From an uncultured Prevotella sp. (GTDB taxonomy: Bacteria > Bacteroidota > Bacteroidia > Bacteroidales > Bacteroidaceae), in assembly GCA_934230965.1 (NCBI GenBank), contig CAKQFW010000122.1, forward strand, positions 1 through 6,103: DNA of 6,103 nt. The letters run 5' to 3'. Numbering within the stretch: position 1 is the first letter of the stretch; each line of letters opens with the position of its first letter. Below, one piece after another: positions 1 to 5,971 of this stretch. The translations under genes were made by a program, and so were the position numbers. Under the pieces are notes generated by a model. That model saw nothing but the letters and a program-made list of their open reading frames with translations. It was not told the DNA's origin and ran no database searches.

Positions 1-741
1 CCCAATGAGGAGGGCAAGCCGTATAAGTCAAGTGGCGGAGTTATGGTCTATAATGAACGCCTCAAAAGAGAAGTTCCTGTAGGTTGGAAGGTAAAAAACA
101 TCATTGATTTTGCCGAAATTAAGAACGGTGCGACACCTTCGACAGCTGACGAAGCAAATTATGGTGGTGATATTGTTTGGATAACTCCCAAGGATTTGTC
201 TGATCAACAATCAAAGTTTGTGTACCAAGGTGAACGCAATATAACAAAGCAAGGTTTCGATTCTTGCAGTACAAGTATGCTTCCTGTAAATTCTGTACTT
301 ATGTCAAGTCGTGCTCCAATCGGTCTTGTTTCTATTGCGAAGCATGAAGTTTGCACTAATCAAGGTTTTAAGAGTTTTATCCCTAAGGAAATAGAGCACT
401 CTGTCTATTTGTACTATTACATTAAGCATCACATCAAACAGATAGAACAATTAGGCACAGGCACAACATTCAAAGAAGTTTCAAGGGATGATCTTTGCAA
501 ATTTCCAATTCTTGTTGTTGGTGCAAAGGATGTATATAAACAATGGTTAGCATTGCAAGATGAAATAGCGAACAAACAGTTTGTGTTAACAAAAGAAATC
601 GCAGTTCTCACTAAGCAGCGTGACGAACTTTTGCCATTGCTGATGAACGGTCAAGCATCGGTAAATTATCATTTATATGTATATTTGCAACTCCTTATTT
701 ATTGTATATTCCCTCATGTTGTTAAAATAAATAGTATATAA
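1..741 (+). CDS. hsdS: Type I restriction-modification specificity subunit HsdS, C-terminal part (5' end outside window)
   Basis: HsdS is the DNA-recognition subunit of type I R-M complexes (with HsdM and HsdR); each of its two target-recognition domains (TRDs) reads half of a bipartite site. The frame is open from base 1, so the ATG at 43 is internal. The first residues (NEEGKPYKSSGG, then VYNERLKREVPVGW) are the typical linker leading into the second TRD. TRD2 spans about residues 20-180 of the visible 246, with the recognisable GATPSTADEANYGGDIVWITPKDL-type opening broken here as GATPST...GGDIVWITPKDL. A conserved helical segment follows (QDEIANKQFVLTKEI...) and ends in the family hallmark LLPLLMNGQ. 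After that come about 28 residues, the last 20 or so hydrophobic and atypical, before TAA at 739-741. Codons are AT-rich: one sampled 60-bp stretch is about 35% G+C against about 53% in the ATPase gene, consistent with horizontal acquisition. Recognition sequence cannot be deduced. hsdM and hsdR are not in the window. Confidence 0.93.
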   Translation, partial: PNEEGKPYKSSGGVMVYNERLKREVPVGWKVKNIIDFAEIKNGATPSTADEANYGGDIVWITPKDLSDQQSKFVYQGERNITKQGFDSCSTSMLPVNSVLMSSRAPIGLVSIAKHEVCTNQGFKSFIPKEIEHSVYLYYYIKHHIKQIEQLGTGTTFKEVSRDDLCKFPILVVGAKDVYKQWLALQDEIANKQFVLTKEIAVLTKQRDELLPLLMNGQASVNYHLYVYLQLLIYCIFPHVVKINSI

Positions 742-743
742 CA

Positions 744-811
744 AAAGGACAACAAAAGCAACATTGTTTTCTTACCCGGTTGTAATGAAAATGTTGTTTT
801 TGTTGTCCTTT
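744..811. terminator. Bidirectional terminator hairpin between convergent hsdS and mltG
   Basis: A long inverted repeat pairs 744-771 with 787-811. The outer 14 bp (AAAGGACAACAAAA with its complement) are perfect, followed by one G.T pair, seven more pairs, a 3-nt bulge and a short terminal stem. The loop holds a further small TTAC/GTAA stem (772-775 with 782-785). The hairpin begins 2 nt after the hsdS stop and lies 25 nt beyond the mltG stop. Read on the minus strand, the 3' arm ends in a T-rich stretch, as expected for intrinsic termination of mltG; read on the plus strand, the tail is less T-rich. Position between two convergent genes supports a shared terminator. Confidence 0.8.
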
Positions 812-836
812 AGTTGTTTGGCGTTGTTGAGTTTTA

Positions 837-1883
837 TTATTTTATCCCTCGCTCGTTCAGCGCCTTGCTATATTTGGCTGCGTTTTGCAGATGTTCAGTA
901 TAGGTGCGTGCAAAGTTGTGGGTGCCGCTGAAGTCTTCTTTGGCGCACATATACAGATAGTCGTGTTGCACATAGTTGAGCACGGCATCAATGCCAGCAA
1001 TTGAGGGTATGCGTATAGGGCCAGGAGGCAGACCCGTGTTGACGTATGTGTTATACGGACTGTTGATGCTCAGCAGATTGTGATAGATACGTTTCAAATC
1101 AAACTGCTTCCATGCAAACTTAATGGTAGGGTCGGCCTGAAGTGGCATGCCATTAGGATATTCGGCGTTGCGCAACATTAGTCGGTTATAATACATACCT
1201 GCCACCATTGGCTTCTCGTCGTTGTTGGCTGTTTCTTCATCAATAATGCTGGCCAGCGTTATCACCTGAACTGGCGACAATTTCATGTCGGCAGCCTTTT
1301 TGGTTCGCTCTGCGTTCCAAAAGCGTTTGCTTTCTTTCTGCATGCGTTCAAACAGATGGTCGATGCTGGTGTTCCAGTAAATGTCGTACGTGTTAGGAAT
1401 AAACATGCAAGCAATGGTGGCGGTGTCGTAACCATATTTTTGGCATACAGCCTCATCTTTCAAGGCATGACTGATGGCAGCGCTGTCGAGCATCAACTTT
1501 TTTGAAAGCTCGGCCGCTAACCTATCTGTAGTGCGCACTGAGGGCACCGTCAGGTTTACGGGCGTTTGCAGTCCGTTTTTCATGTGGCGGAAGGTAACGA
1601 GAGCACCGTTGTTGCCGTTGATGGCATATCTACCTGTGCGCACGTGTTCTGCATAGGCGCTATGCTTGGCCAGTAGGGTATAGGCCGACATGGCATGCGC
1701 GTTTGATACAGCGCTCACTTTTGTAAGCACCGAGTCGATATTGTCGTCGTCGTCAATATAAACATATTGTGTTGTACCATCGGCCGACATGGCTGAGAAA
1801 AAGTAATAGTAAAGTGTGCCTATTCCTATTGCTACTACTACGGCAGCAGCGGAAAGCCACTTTTTCATCACATTTTTTTTCAT
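837..1883 (-). CDS. mltG: Endolytic murein transglycosylase MltG (YceG-like)
   Basis: MltG cleaves nascent glycan strands of peptidoglycan at the outer face of the inner membrane and is thought to set glycan strand length. The 348-aa product is close to the E. coli protein (340 aa). It has a short cytoplasmic N-terminus, one membrane helix at about residues 9-29, and a periplasmic YceG domain. The catalytic segment reads VITLASIIDEET at 207-218; E217 matches the E. coli catalytic E218, while the first acidic residue of the usual EKET motif is Asp here. Other family blocks are VAGMYYNRL (227-235), MPLQADPTIKFAW (246-258), SPYNTY then TGLPPGPI (275-290), and HNFA near 322. A run of four Asp sits at 44-47. 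Two in-frame starts are possible: ATG at 1883 and M6 at 1868, separated by an A8 tract; neither has a clear Shine-Dalgarno. The gene is convergent with hsdS and divergent from the efflux operon, and probably monocistronic. Confidence 0.95.
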   Translation of the reverse strand: MKKNVMKKWLSAAAVVVAIGIGTLYYYFFSAMSADGTTQYVYIDDDDNIDSVLTKVSAVSNAHAMSAYTLLAKHSAYAEHVRTGRYAINGNNGALVTFRHMKNGLQTPVNLTVPSVRTTDRLAAELSKKLMLDSAAISHALKDEAVCQKYGYDTATIACMFIPNTYDIYWNTSIDHLFERMQKESKRFWNAERTKKAADMKLSPVQVITLASIIDEETANNDEKPMVAGMYYNRLMLRNAEYPNGMPLQADPTIKFAWKQFDLKRIYHNLLSINSPYNTYVNTGLPPGPIRIPSIAGIDAVLNYVQHDYLYMCAKEDFSGTHNFARTYTEHLQNAAKYSKALNERGIK

Positions 1884-1885
1884 GT

Positions 1886-1916
1886 TTTGTGTTATGATAT
1901 AGTAAGAATAATTTTG
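1886..1916 (+). promoter_or_regulatory. Near-ideal rightward Bacteroidota promoter with no adjacent gene
   Basis: TTTG at 1886-1889, a 19-base spacer, then TAATTTTG at 1909-1916 fit the -33/-7 consensus (TTTG and TAnnTTTG) without mismatch. It points away from mltG, starts just upstream of the mltG start codon, and would initiate near 1923. The first annotated plus-strand gene lies 650 bp further on, so the transcript would be either a noncoding RNA covering the 90-bp palindrome or a very long leader of the efflux operon. The surrounding DNA is AT-rich, so a chance match is possible. Confidence 0.45.
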
Positions 1917-1937
1917 TCAACATTATTTATTTCACTG

Positions 1938-1969
1938 CAAAAGTAAAATTATTTTTCTGAATAAAGCAA
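1938..1969 (-). promoter_or_regulatory. Probable mltG promoter (Bacteroidota type)
   Basis: On the minus strand the -7 box TACTTTTG (1938-1945) matches the Bacteroidota consensus TAnnTTTG exactly. Twenty bases upstream is TTGC (1966-1969), an imperfect -33 box; ATTG one base further upstream is an alternative. Transcription would start near 1931, leaving a leader of about 45-50 nt before the mltG ATG. Consensus from published Bacteroides promoter work; assignment here is inference. Confidence 0.55.
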
Positions 1970-2030
1970 TGTCAATGATATAATTATCTATAAAAAGAAA
2001 TCGGGTGAAAAAGGTGGTTTTATCGTGTTA

Positions 2031-2057
2031 AACAGGCCGATTAATTGTGTGAAACGA
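2031..2057 (+). repeat. Left copy of imperfect direct repeat flanking the palindrome
   Basis: AACAGGCCGATTAA at 2031-2044 recurs with a single change at 2217-2230. After five poorly conserved positions both copies resume with TG, then AAACGA (2052-2057), allowing one gap. The pair brackets the 90-bp palindrome, 47 bp to its left and 37 bp to its right, so it may mark the edges of a larger mobile or duplicated unit. Confidence 0.5.
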
Positions 2058-2090
2058 AGGGCTATTTCGGACAAAACCAAGCAGAATGTC

Positions 2091-2180
2091 GTCTCACATC
2101 GACCGTTATGAACACGTGGAACGGTCGATGCACATGTTCATATCGACCGTTATGAACATGTGGAACGGTCGGTGTGAGAC
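2091..2180. repeat. 90-bp nested palindrome with 22-bp alternating modules
   Basis: Terminal GTCTCAC (2091-2097) is complementary to GTGAGAC (2174-2180). Inside, the module ATCGACCGTT appears at 2098 and 2142, and its complement AACGGTCGAT at 2120 and (one change plus one wobble-type change at the end) at 2164, so orientation alternates every 22 bp. The 12-base gaps are also related: ATGAACACGTGG (2108-2119), GCACATGTTCAT (2130-2141) and ATGAACATGTGG (2152-2163), the middle one being essentially the reverse complement of the others. The symmetry centre is 2135/2136. As single-stranded nucleic acid it can form two 10-bp hairpins on a 7-bp stem, or a single long hairpin with a 17-bp base and a 10-bp top. 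No open reading frame is preserved. Could be a REP/MITE-like dispersed element, a structured RNA, or a multi-site operator; function unknown. Confidence 0.85.
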
Positions 2181-2216
2181 AACTTTGTGATGGCTTTTGC
2201 CTGACGAAAAGACTGT

Positions 2217-2244
2217 AACAGGCTGATTAAAGGCTTGTAAACGA
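2217..2244 (+). repeat. Right copy of imperfect direct repeat flanking the palindrome
   Basis: AACAGGCTGATTAA (2217-2230) matches the copy at 2031-2044 at 13 of 14 positions, and similarity continues weakly to AAACGA at 2239-2244. Same orientation as the left copy, offset 186 bp. Confidence 0.5.
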
Positions 2245-2379
2245 CCCATGAAGAGACTGTGTTTAGAAATTGCTATCGTGACATAAGGTTTTCATACCAT
2301 ACGCGCTCGTTATAAAACACCATCCTACAGGTGACTGGGTGTTGCTGTTAAATTCAATTTATAAACGAAAGAAAAGTAT

Positions 2380-2412
2380 CCTCAACGTTAAACAATTGTT
2401 AATATTTTGAGG
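2380..2412. promoter_or_regulatory. Inverted repeat overlapping the -33 box, possible operator
   Basis: CCTCAA (2380-2385) and TTGAGG (2407-2412) form a perfect 6-bp inverted repeat, with the smaller palindrome AACAATTGTT (2391-2400) inside. The right arm covers part of the TTTG -33 box of the promoter at 2406-2436. That placement suits a repressor or regulator site for the efflux operon, though the arms are short and no regulator gene is in the window. Confidence 0.35.
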
Positions 2413-2436
2413 TTCCGATAAACTTTTATACCTTTA
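2406..2436 (+). promoter_or_regulatory. Probable promoter of the efflux operon
   Basis: TTTG at 2406-2409, a 19-base spacer and TACCTTTA at 2429-2436 match the Bacteroidota consensus with one change (final G to A). Initiation near 2442 would give a leader of about 130 nt before the TolC-family gene. It is the best placed promoter-like sequence upstream of the operon; gaps between the operon genes are short (60, 30 and 24 nt), so the following genes probably depend on it. Confidence 0.5.
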
Positions 2437-2496
2437 TATTCATCTAAAAAGTGTAGCTTCCTCGCTTTTACGTATTGGCTTTCATTGTTTAAGGCA

Positions 2497-2544
2497 ATGG
2501 GTAATGGTAAACTGACGAAGGAAATGAGAATAGCAATAAAATAA
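2497..2544 (+). CDS. Possible 15-residue leader peptide ORF
   Basis: Within the presumed operon leader an ATG at 2497 opens a short frame, MGNGKLTKEMRIAIK, ending in TAA at 2542-2544, 28 nt before the TolC-family start. A purine stretch (AAGG, 2491-2494) precedes it closely. The peptide is basic and resembles nothing I recognise. An ORF this short is expected often by chance; it is listed only because it lies in the leader of an efflux operon, where translated leaders can regulate expression. Confidence 0.12.
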   Translation: MGNGKLTKEMRIAIK

Positions 2545-2572
2545 CTATACACATATTATATATTTAGGTATA

Positions 2573-3919
2573 ATGATGAATACAACATTGAAAACAGGTA
2601 TCGTGGCAGCATTGCTTATGGCGACCTTTACTCAAGCGCAGGCAAAGCAATGGACGCTTGCCGACTGTGTAAACTATGCTTTGACGAACAATATCTCGTT
2701 GAAGAAGACAAAGGTGCAACAGCTCTCTGCTTTTGAAGATGTAAAACAAAGTCAGGCGGCATTGTTGCCTTCGCTCAGTTTTTCAACGTCGCAGAACGTC
2801 ACTTACCAGCCTTGGCCACAAACAGGTCGCCAGACCGTGACCGATGGCTATGTGCAGTCGAGCGTTGATAAAACCTACTATAACGGCTCTTACTCGGTAA
2901 GTGGAAACTGGACTGTATGGAATGGCGGACGCAATACCAACCAGGTAAAGCTGAACAAACTGACAGAACAAATGGCTGTGCTCGACTCGGCGCAAACTGC
3001 CAACACTATATTGGAACAGATTGCTCAATACTATGTGCAGATATTATATTCAACAGAAGCCATCAAGGTGAATAAGGCCAGTCTTGAAACCAGCCAGAAA
3101 AACGAAGAACGAGGCAAAACGATGGTGGGCGTAGGAAAAATGAGTAAGGCCGACCTGGCACAACTTACAGCCCAACGTGCGCAAGACGAATATAATATTG
3201 TAGAGGCTGAGAGCAACCTACGTAACTATAAACGCCAACTGAAGCAACTGCTGCAGATAACTGACGACGAAGAGTTTGATGTGGCAATTCCTGCTACTAC
3301 CGATGCTATGGCACTGGAAGAGGTGCCTGCCCTCAATGCCGTTTATACCGCCACCATAGAGCATCGCCCCGAGATAAAGGCTGCACAGCTGGGGGTAGAA
3401 AGTAGCGACCTAAGTGTGAAGATAGCAAAGGCACAGCGTATGCCTACCATTGGCTTGAATGCTGGCGTAAGCACCAGTACCAATTCGATGAGCACTGATG
3501 CGTGGGGGGCGCAAATGAAAACCAACTTTAATGTGGGTGGTGGCTTGACGGTAAGCATACCCTTGTTTGATAATCGTTCATCGAAGACTGCTGCCAACAA
3601 GGCTATGTTGCAGCGCGAAACCTATTTGCTCGACTTGAAGGATAAGCAAACCACGCTATATTCAACCGTAGAAAACTATTGGTTGCAGGCTGTAACAAAT
3701 CAAAATAAGTTTAAGGCAGCGCAAGTGTCGACACAGAGCGCACAAGAAAGCTACGACCTGCTGAGCGAGCAGTTTCGTTTAGGTCTTAAGAATATTGTTG
3801 AACTGATGACTGGTAAAGACAATTTGTTGAAGGCACAGCAAAACGAGCTGCAAAGCAAGTATTTGGCAATCTTGAACTTAAACATGTTGAACTTCTATAA
3901 AACGGGTGAACTAAAATAA
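2573..3919 (+). CDS. TolC-family outer-membrane efflux protein
   Basis: TolC-family proteins are trimeric outer-membrane channels with long periplasmic alpha-helical barrels that receive substrate from an inner-membrane pump through an adaptor. The 448-aa product has a Sec signal peptide (residues 1-24, predicted cut after AQA); no lipobox cysteine, so it is probably not lipidated. Two OEP repeats follow: about 28-225, opening WTLADCVNYALTNN and including a beta stretch ending WNGGR (116-120), and about 250-445, with HRPEIKAAQLGVE (264-276), the strand segment PTIGLNAGVS, SIPLFDNRSS (328-337) and the helix turn QFRLGLKNIVELM (400-412). Length is normal for the family. Two consecutive ATGs (2573, 2576) are possible starts; the AGG at 2566-2568 is better spaced for the second, a difference of one residue. 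It is the first gene of the operon, 60 nt before the adaptor gene. Substrate unknown. Confidence 0.93.
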   Translation: MMNTTLKTGIVAALLMATFTQAQAKQWTLADCVNYALTNNISLKKTKVQQLSAFEDVKQSQAALLPSLSFSTSQNVTYQPWPQTGRQTVTDGYVQSSVDKTYYNGSYSVSGNWTVWNGGRNTNQVKLNKLTEQMAVLDSAQTANTILEQIAQYYVQILYSTEAIKVNKASLETSQKNEERGKTMVGVGKMSKADLAQLTAQRAQDEYNIVEAESNLRNYKRQLKQLLQITDDEEFDVAIPATTDAMALEEVPALNAVYTATIEHRPEIKAAQLGVESSDLSVKIAKAQRMPTIGLNAGVSTSTNSMSTDAWGAQMKTNFNVGGGLTVSIPLFDNRSSKTAANKAMLQRETYLLDLKDKQTTLYSTVENYWLQAVTNQNKFKAAQVSTQSAQESYDLLSEQFRLGLKNIVELMTGKDNLLKAQQNELQSKYLAILNLNMLNFYKTGELK

Positions 3920-3979
3920 CCATCGACAAGCCATTGTTAAGATGGTAACTAAAACTAATCGATAATATTTTTTAGAGAA

Positions 3980-5161
3980 ATGAAGAAGATAAGTAAAGTG
4001 TGGATCGCTGCTGCAGTGGTGGCGATAGTGGCTCTTGTATCTTGGCTTTTGTCGGGTGGAAAGAAACAAGAAGAGGTGACGTTTGATACGGCAAAGGTGG
4101 CTCCCGCTAATTTGATGAACAGTGTTACCGCAACGGGCACTATTGAGCCTGTAACATCGGTGACGGTAGGTACACAGGTGAGCGGTATTGTGAGCAAACT
4201 GTATGTCGACTACAACACGGTGGTGAAAAAAGGACAGGTGATAGCCGAACTTGACAAGACCAACCTGGTGAGCCAGTTGAATGCTTCAAAGGCCACCTTA
4301 TCCAGCGCACAAAGCAAACTTAACTATGAGTCGGCCAACTTTAAACGTTATGCCACATTGTATAGCAAAGGATTGGTAAGTGCCGACGAGTATGAAAACG
4401 CTCAGCTCGCCTACAAACAGGCAAAAGAGCAGGTGGCATCGGCAAAGGAAGAGGTGCAGCGTGCGCAAACCAATTTGGGGTACGCCACCATTACATCGCC
4501 TATTGATGGCATTGTGCTGTCGAAGTCGGTAGAGGAGGGACAGACCGTGGCTGCCAGCTTCTCAACACCAGAGTTGTTTACCATTGCTCAGAACCTAAAG
4601 GAGATGCAGGTGGTGGCCGATGTAGATGAGGCCGACATAGGCGATGTGAAAGAGGGCGAGCGCGTGTCGTTTACCGTTGATGCTTATCCTAACGATACTT
4701 TTGAGGGCACAGTGAAGCAGGTGCGCCAAGAGGCCACTACCACTAATAATGTGGTAACCTATGAGGTGGTAATTAGTGCCCCCAATGCTGACTTGAAACT
4801 GAAGCCAGGTCTTACCGCCAATGTTACCATTTACACGGCCGAGCGCAAAAACGTAACGTGTGTGCCCAGCAAGGCGCTACGCTATACACCTACCAAGGAG
4901 ACTGTGGGCAAACGTAAGATTATCGACTGCAAAGGTAAAAACAAGGTATGGACACTTGAGGGCAATAACATTGTGGCACATAGCGTGAACATAGGCATGA
5001 CCGATGGCGTGAACACCGAATTGTTGAACGGAATGAAGATGGGGGCACAGGTGATAACAGGCATTAATGTGCTGACAGCCGACGACAACGATGCTACGGC
5101 TGATAGCGGTGAGAAAAGCCCCTTTGCTCCTGGCCCTCCGGGAAAAAACAAAAAAAAGTAA
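3980..5161 (+). CDS. MacA-like periplasmic adaptor (HlyD/RND-MFP family)
   Basis: Adaptor (membrane fusion) proteins bridge an inner-membrane transporter and a TolC-type channel. The 393-aa product has an N-terminal membrane anchor at about residues 6-24 and the usual order of domains: first lipoyl half (about 60-95, including GTQVSGIVSKLYVDYNTVVKKGQVIAELD broken around VSGIV and VKKGQVIAELD), an alpha-hairpin of moderate length (96-165, rich in Ala, Gln, Lys), second lipoyl half (TITSPIDGIVLSKSVEEGQTV, 170-190 region), a beta-barrel (about 207-285, ending LKPGLTANVTIY), and a membrane-proximal domain (about 286-365). The C-terminus is a low-complexity Pro/Lys tail (PFAPGPPGKNKKK), common in Bacteroidota relatives. 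ATG at 3980 is the only start giving an intact anchor. The partner ATPase starts 30 nt after the stop. Neighbouring MacB-type genes point to a MacA rather than an RND adaptor. Confidence 0.92.
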   Translation: MKKISKVWIAAAVVAIVALVSWLLSGGKKQEEVTFDTAKVAPANLMNSVTATGTIEPVTSVTVGTQVSGIVSKLYVDYNTVVKKGQVIAELDKTNLVSQLNASKATLSSAQSKLNYESANFKRYATLYSKGLVSADEYENAQLAYKQAKEQVASAKEEVQRAQTNLGYATITSPIDGIVLSKSVEEGQTVAASFSTPELFTIAQNLKEMQVVADVDEADIGDVKEGERVSFTVDAYPNDTFEGTVKQVRQEATTTNNVVTYEVVISAPNADLKLKPGLTANVTIYTAERKNVTCVPSKALRYTPTKETVGKRKIIDCKGKNKVWTLEGNNIVAHSVNIGMTDGVNTELLNGMKMGAQVITGINVLTADDNDATADSGEKSPFAPGPPGKNKKK

Positions 5162-5191
5162 TGGGTGAAACGATGTAACTGACACAACAAT

Positions 5192-5947
5192 ATGGATAAC
5201 AACAAGAAAGTAGTCATCGAACTGCAAAACGTGAAGCGCGAGTTTGTGGTGGGTGACGAGACAGTGCATGCCTTGCGTGGGGTGTCGTTCAAGATATATG
5301 AAGGCGAATTTGTCACCATTATGGGCAAGTCGGGCTCGGGTAAGTCGACATTGCTTAACCAGTTGGGTTGCCTTGACACGCCCAGTAGTGGCGAATATCT
5401 GCTTGATGGTATCTCGGTGCGCACCATGTCAAAAAGTCAGCGTGCCGTGTTGCGTAACCGCAAGATAGGATTCATCTTTCAAAATTATAACTTGCTGCCA
5501 AAGACCACCAGCGTAGAGAACGTTGAACTGCCACTGATGTATAATGCTGAGGTGGGAGCCAAGGAGCGTTTCGACCGCGCTGTTGAGGCCTTGAAAGCCG
5601 TAGGCCTTGGTAGCCGTTTGTATCATAAGTCGAACCAAATGTCGGGCGGACAGATGCAGCGTGTAGCCATTGCTCGTGCCTTGGTGAACAACCCCGCCGT
5701 GATTTTGGCCGACGAGGCAACGGGTAACCTTGACACGCGCACCTCGTTTGAGATATTGGTGCTCTTTCAGAAACTGCATGCTCAGGGACGCACCATCATC
5801 TTTGTAACGCACAACCCTGATATTGCTCACTACTCGTCGCGCAACATTATGCTGCGCGATGGAAAGGTGATTAGTGACGAGGTGAACACAAATATTCTTT
5901 CGGCGGCCGATGGGCTGGCAGCATTGCCTCCCAGCACTGACGAATAG
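5192..5947 (+). CDS. MacB/LolD-type ABC transporter ATP-binding protein
   Basis: This 251-aa stand-alone nucleotide-binding subunit powers the pump by ATP hydrolysis at the inner face of the membrane. All core motifs are visible: Walker [10 protein letters not shown] (45-53), Q-loop Q97 in FQNYNLLP, signature [15 protein letters not shown] (150-164; Met in place of the usual Leu), Walker B ILADE with catalytic E175, D-loop GNLD (178-181), and H-loop H207 in VTHNPD. The 176 position is Ala where MacB/LolD proteins usually have Pro (DEATGNLD instead of DEPTGNLD), a conservative change. In E. coli MacB the ATPase is fused to the permease; here it is a separate gene, with the permease starting 24 nt after the stop. 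It could equally be described as LolD-like, but the adjacent adaptor and TolC genes favour MacAB-type efflux. Confidence 0.95.
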   Translation: MDNNKKVVIELQNVKREFVVGDETVHALRGVSFKIYEGEFVTIMGKSGSGKSTLLNQLGCLDTPSSGEYLLDGISVRTMSKSQRAVLRNRKIGFIFQNYNLLPKTTSVENVELPLMYNAEVGAKERFDRAVEALKAVGLGSRLYHKSNQMSGGQMQRVAIARALVNNPAVILADEATGNLDTRTSFEILVLFQKLHAQGRTIIFVTHNPDIAHYSSRNIMLRDGKVISDEVNTNILSAADGLAALPPSTDE

Positions 5948-5971
5948 TTTTTTCTACTATTGTTTTCAACT

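Larger units (their letters stand above)
1884..2572. other. Gene-poor intergenic region with promoters and repeats
   Basis: This 689-bp stretch separates the divergent mltG and efflux operon. I see no convincing coding sequence longer than about 15 codons, no tRNA or rRNA, and no transposase remnant. It contains two outward-facing promoter candidates next to mltG (1886-1969), an imperfect direct repeat pair (2031 and 2217), the 90-bp nested palindrome (2091-2180), and the operon promoter region (2380-2436). From about 2245 to 2375 I see nothing beyond a weak 6-bp hairpin (2316-2321 with 2338-2343). Confidence 0.7.

Noticed and set aside
2091..2180. CRISPR-like array, because a palindromic unit recurs at regular spacing
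   Set aside because: Only two same-strand copies exist, the spacers are complementary to each other and not unique, and no cas gene is visible.
2091..2180. Insertion sequence end or target-site duplication around the palindrome
   Set aside because: No identical short duplication directly abuts the GTCTCAC/GTGAGAC ends, and no transposase remnant is present in the intergenic region.
2248..2286. 12-codon frame starting at the ATG at 2248
   Set aside because: Too short, no ribosome-binding signal or context, and no recognisable sequence.
2316..2343. AACACC/GGTGTT hairpin as a terminator for the rightward intergenic transcript
   Set aside because: Short stem, 16-nt loop and no U-run; an alternative CACC/GGTG pairing competes with it.
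3919..3946. ACCATC/GATGGT hairpin after the TolC-family stop as a terminator
   Set aside because: Six base pairs with a 16-nt loop and no adjacent T tract; the next gene is co-directional and only 60 nt away, so internal termination is not supported.
4882..5427. Long minus-strand open frame (about 180 codons) across the adaptor-ATPase junction
   Set aside because: It lies opposite two well-supported genes with clear domains, has no recognisable motif, and its Ser/Pro/Leu-rich composition is typical of an antisense shadow frame.
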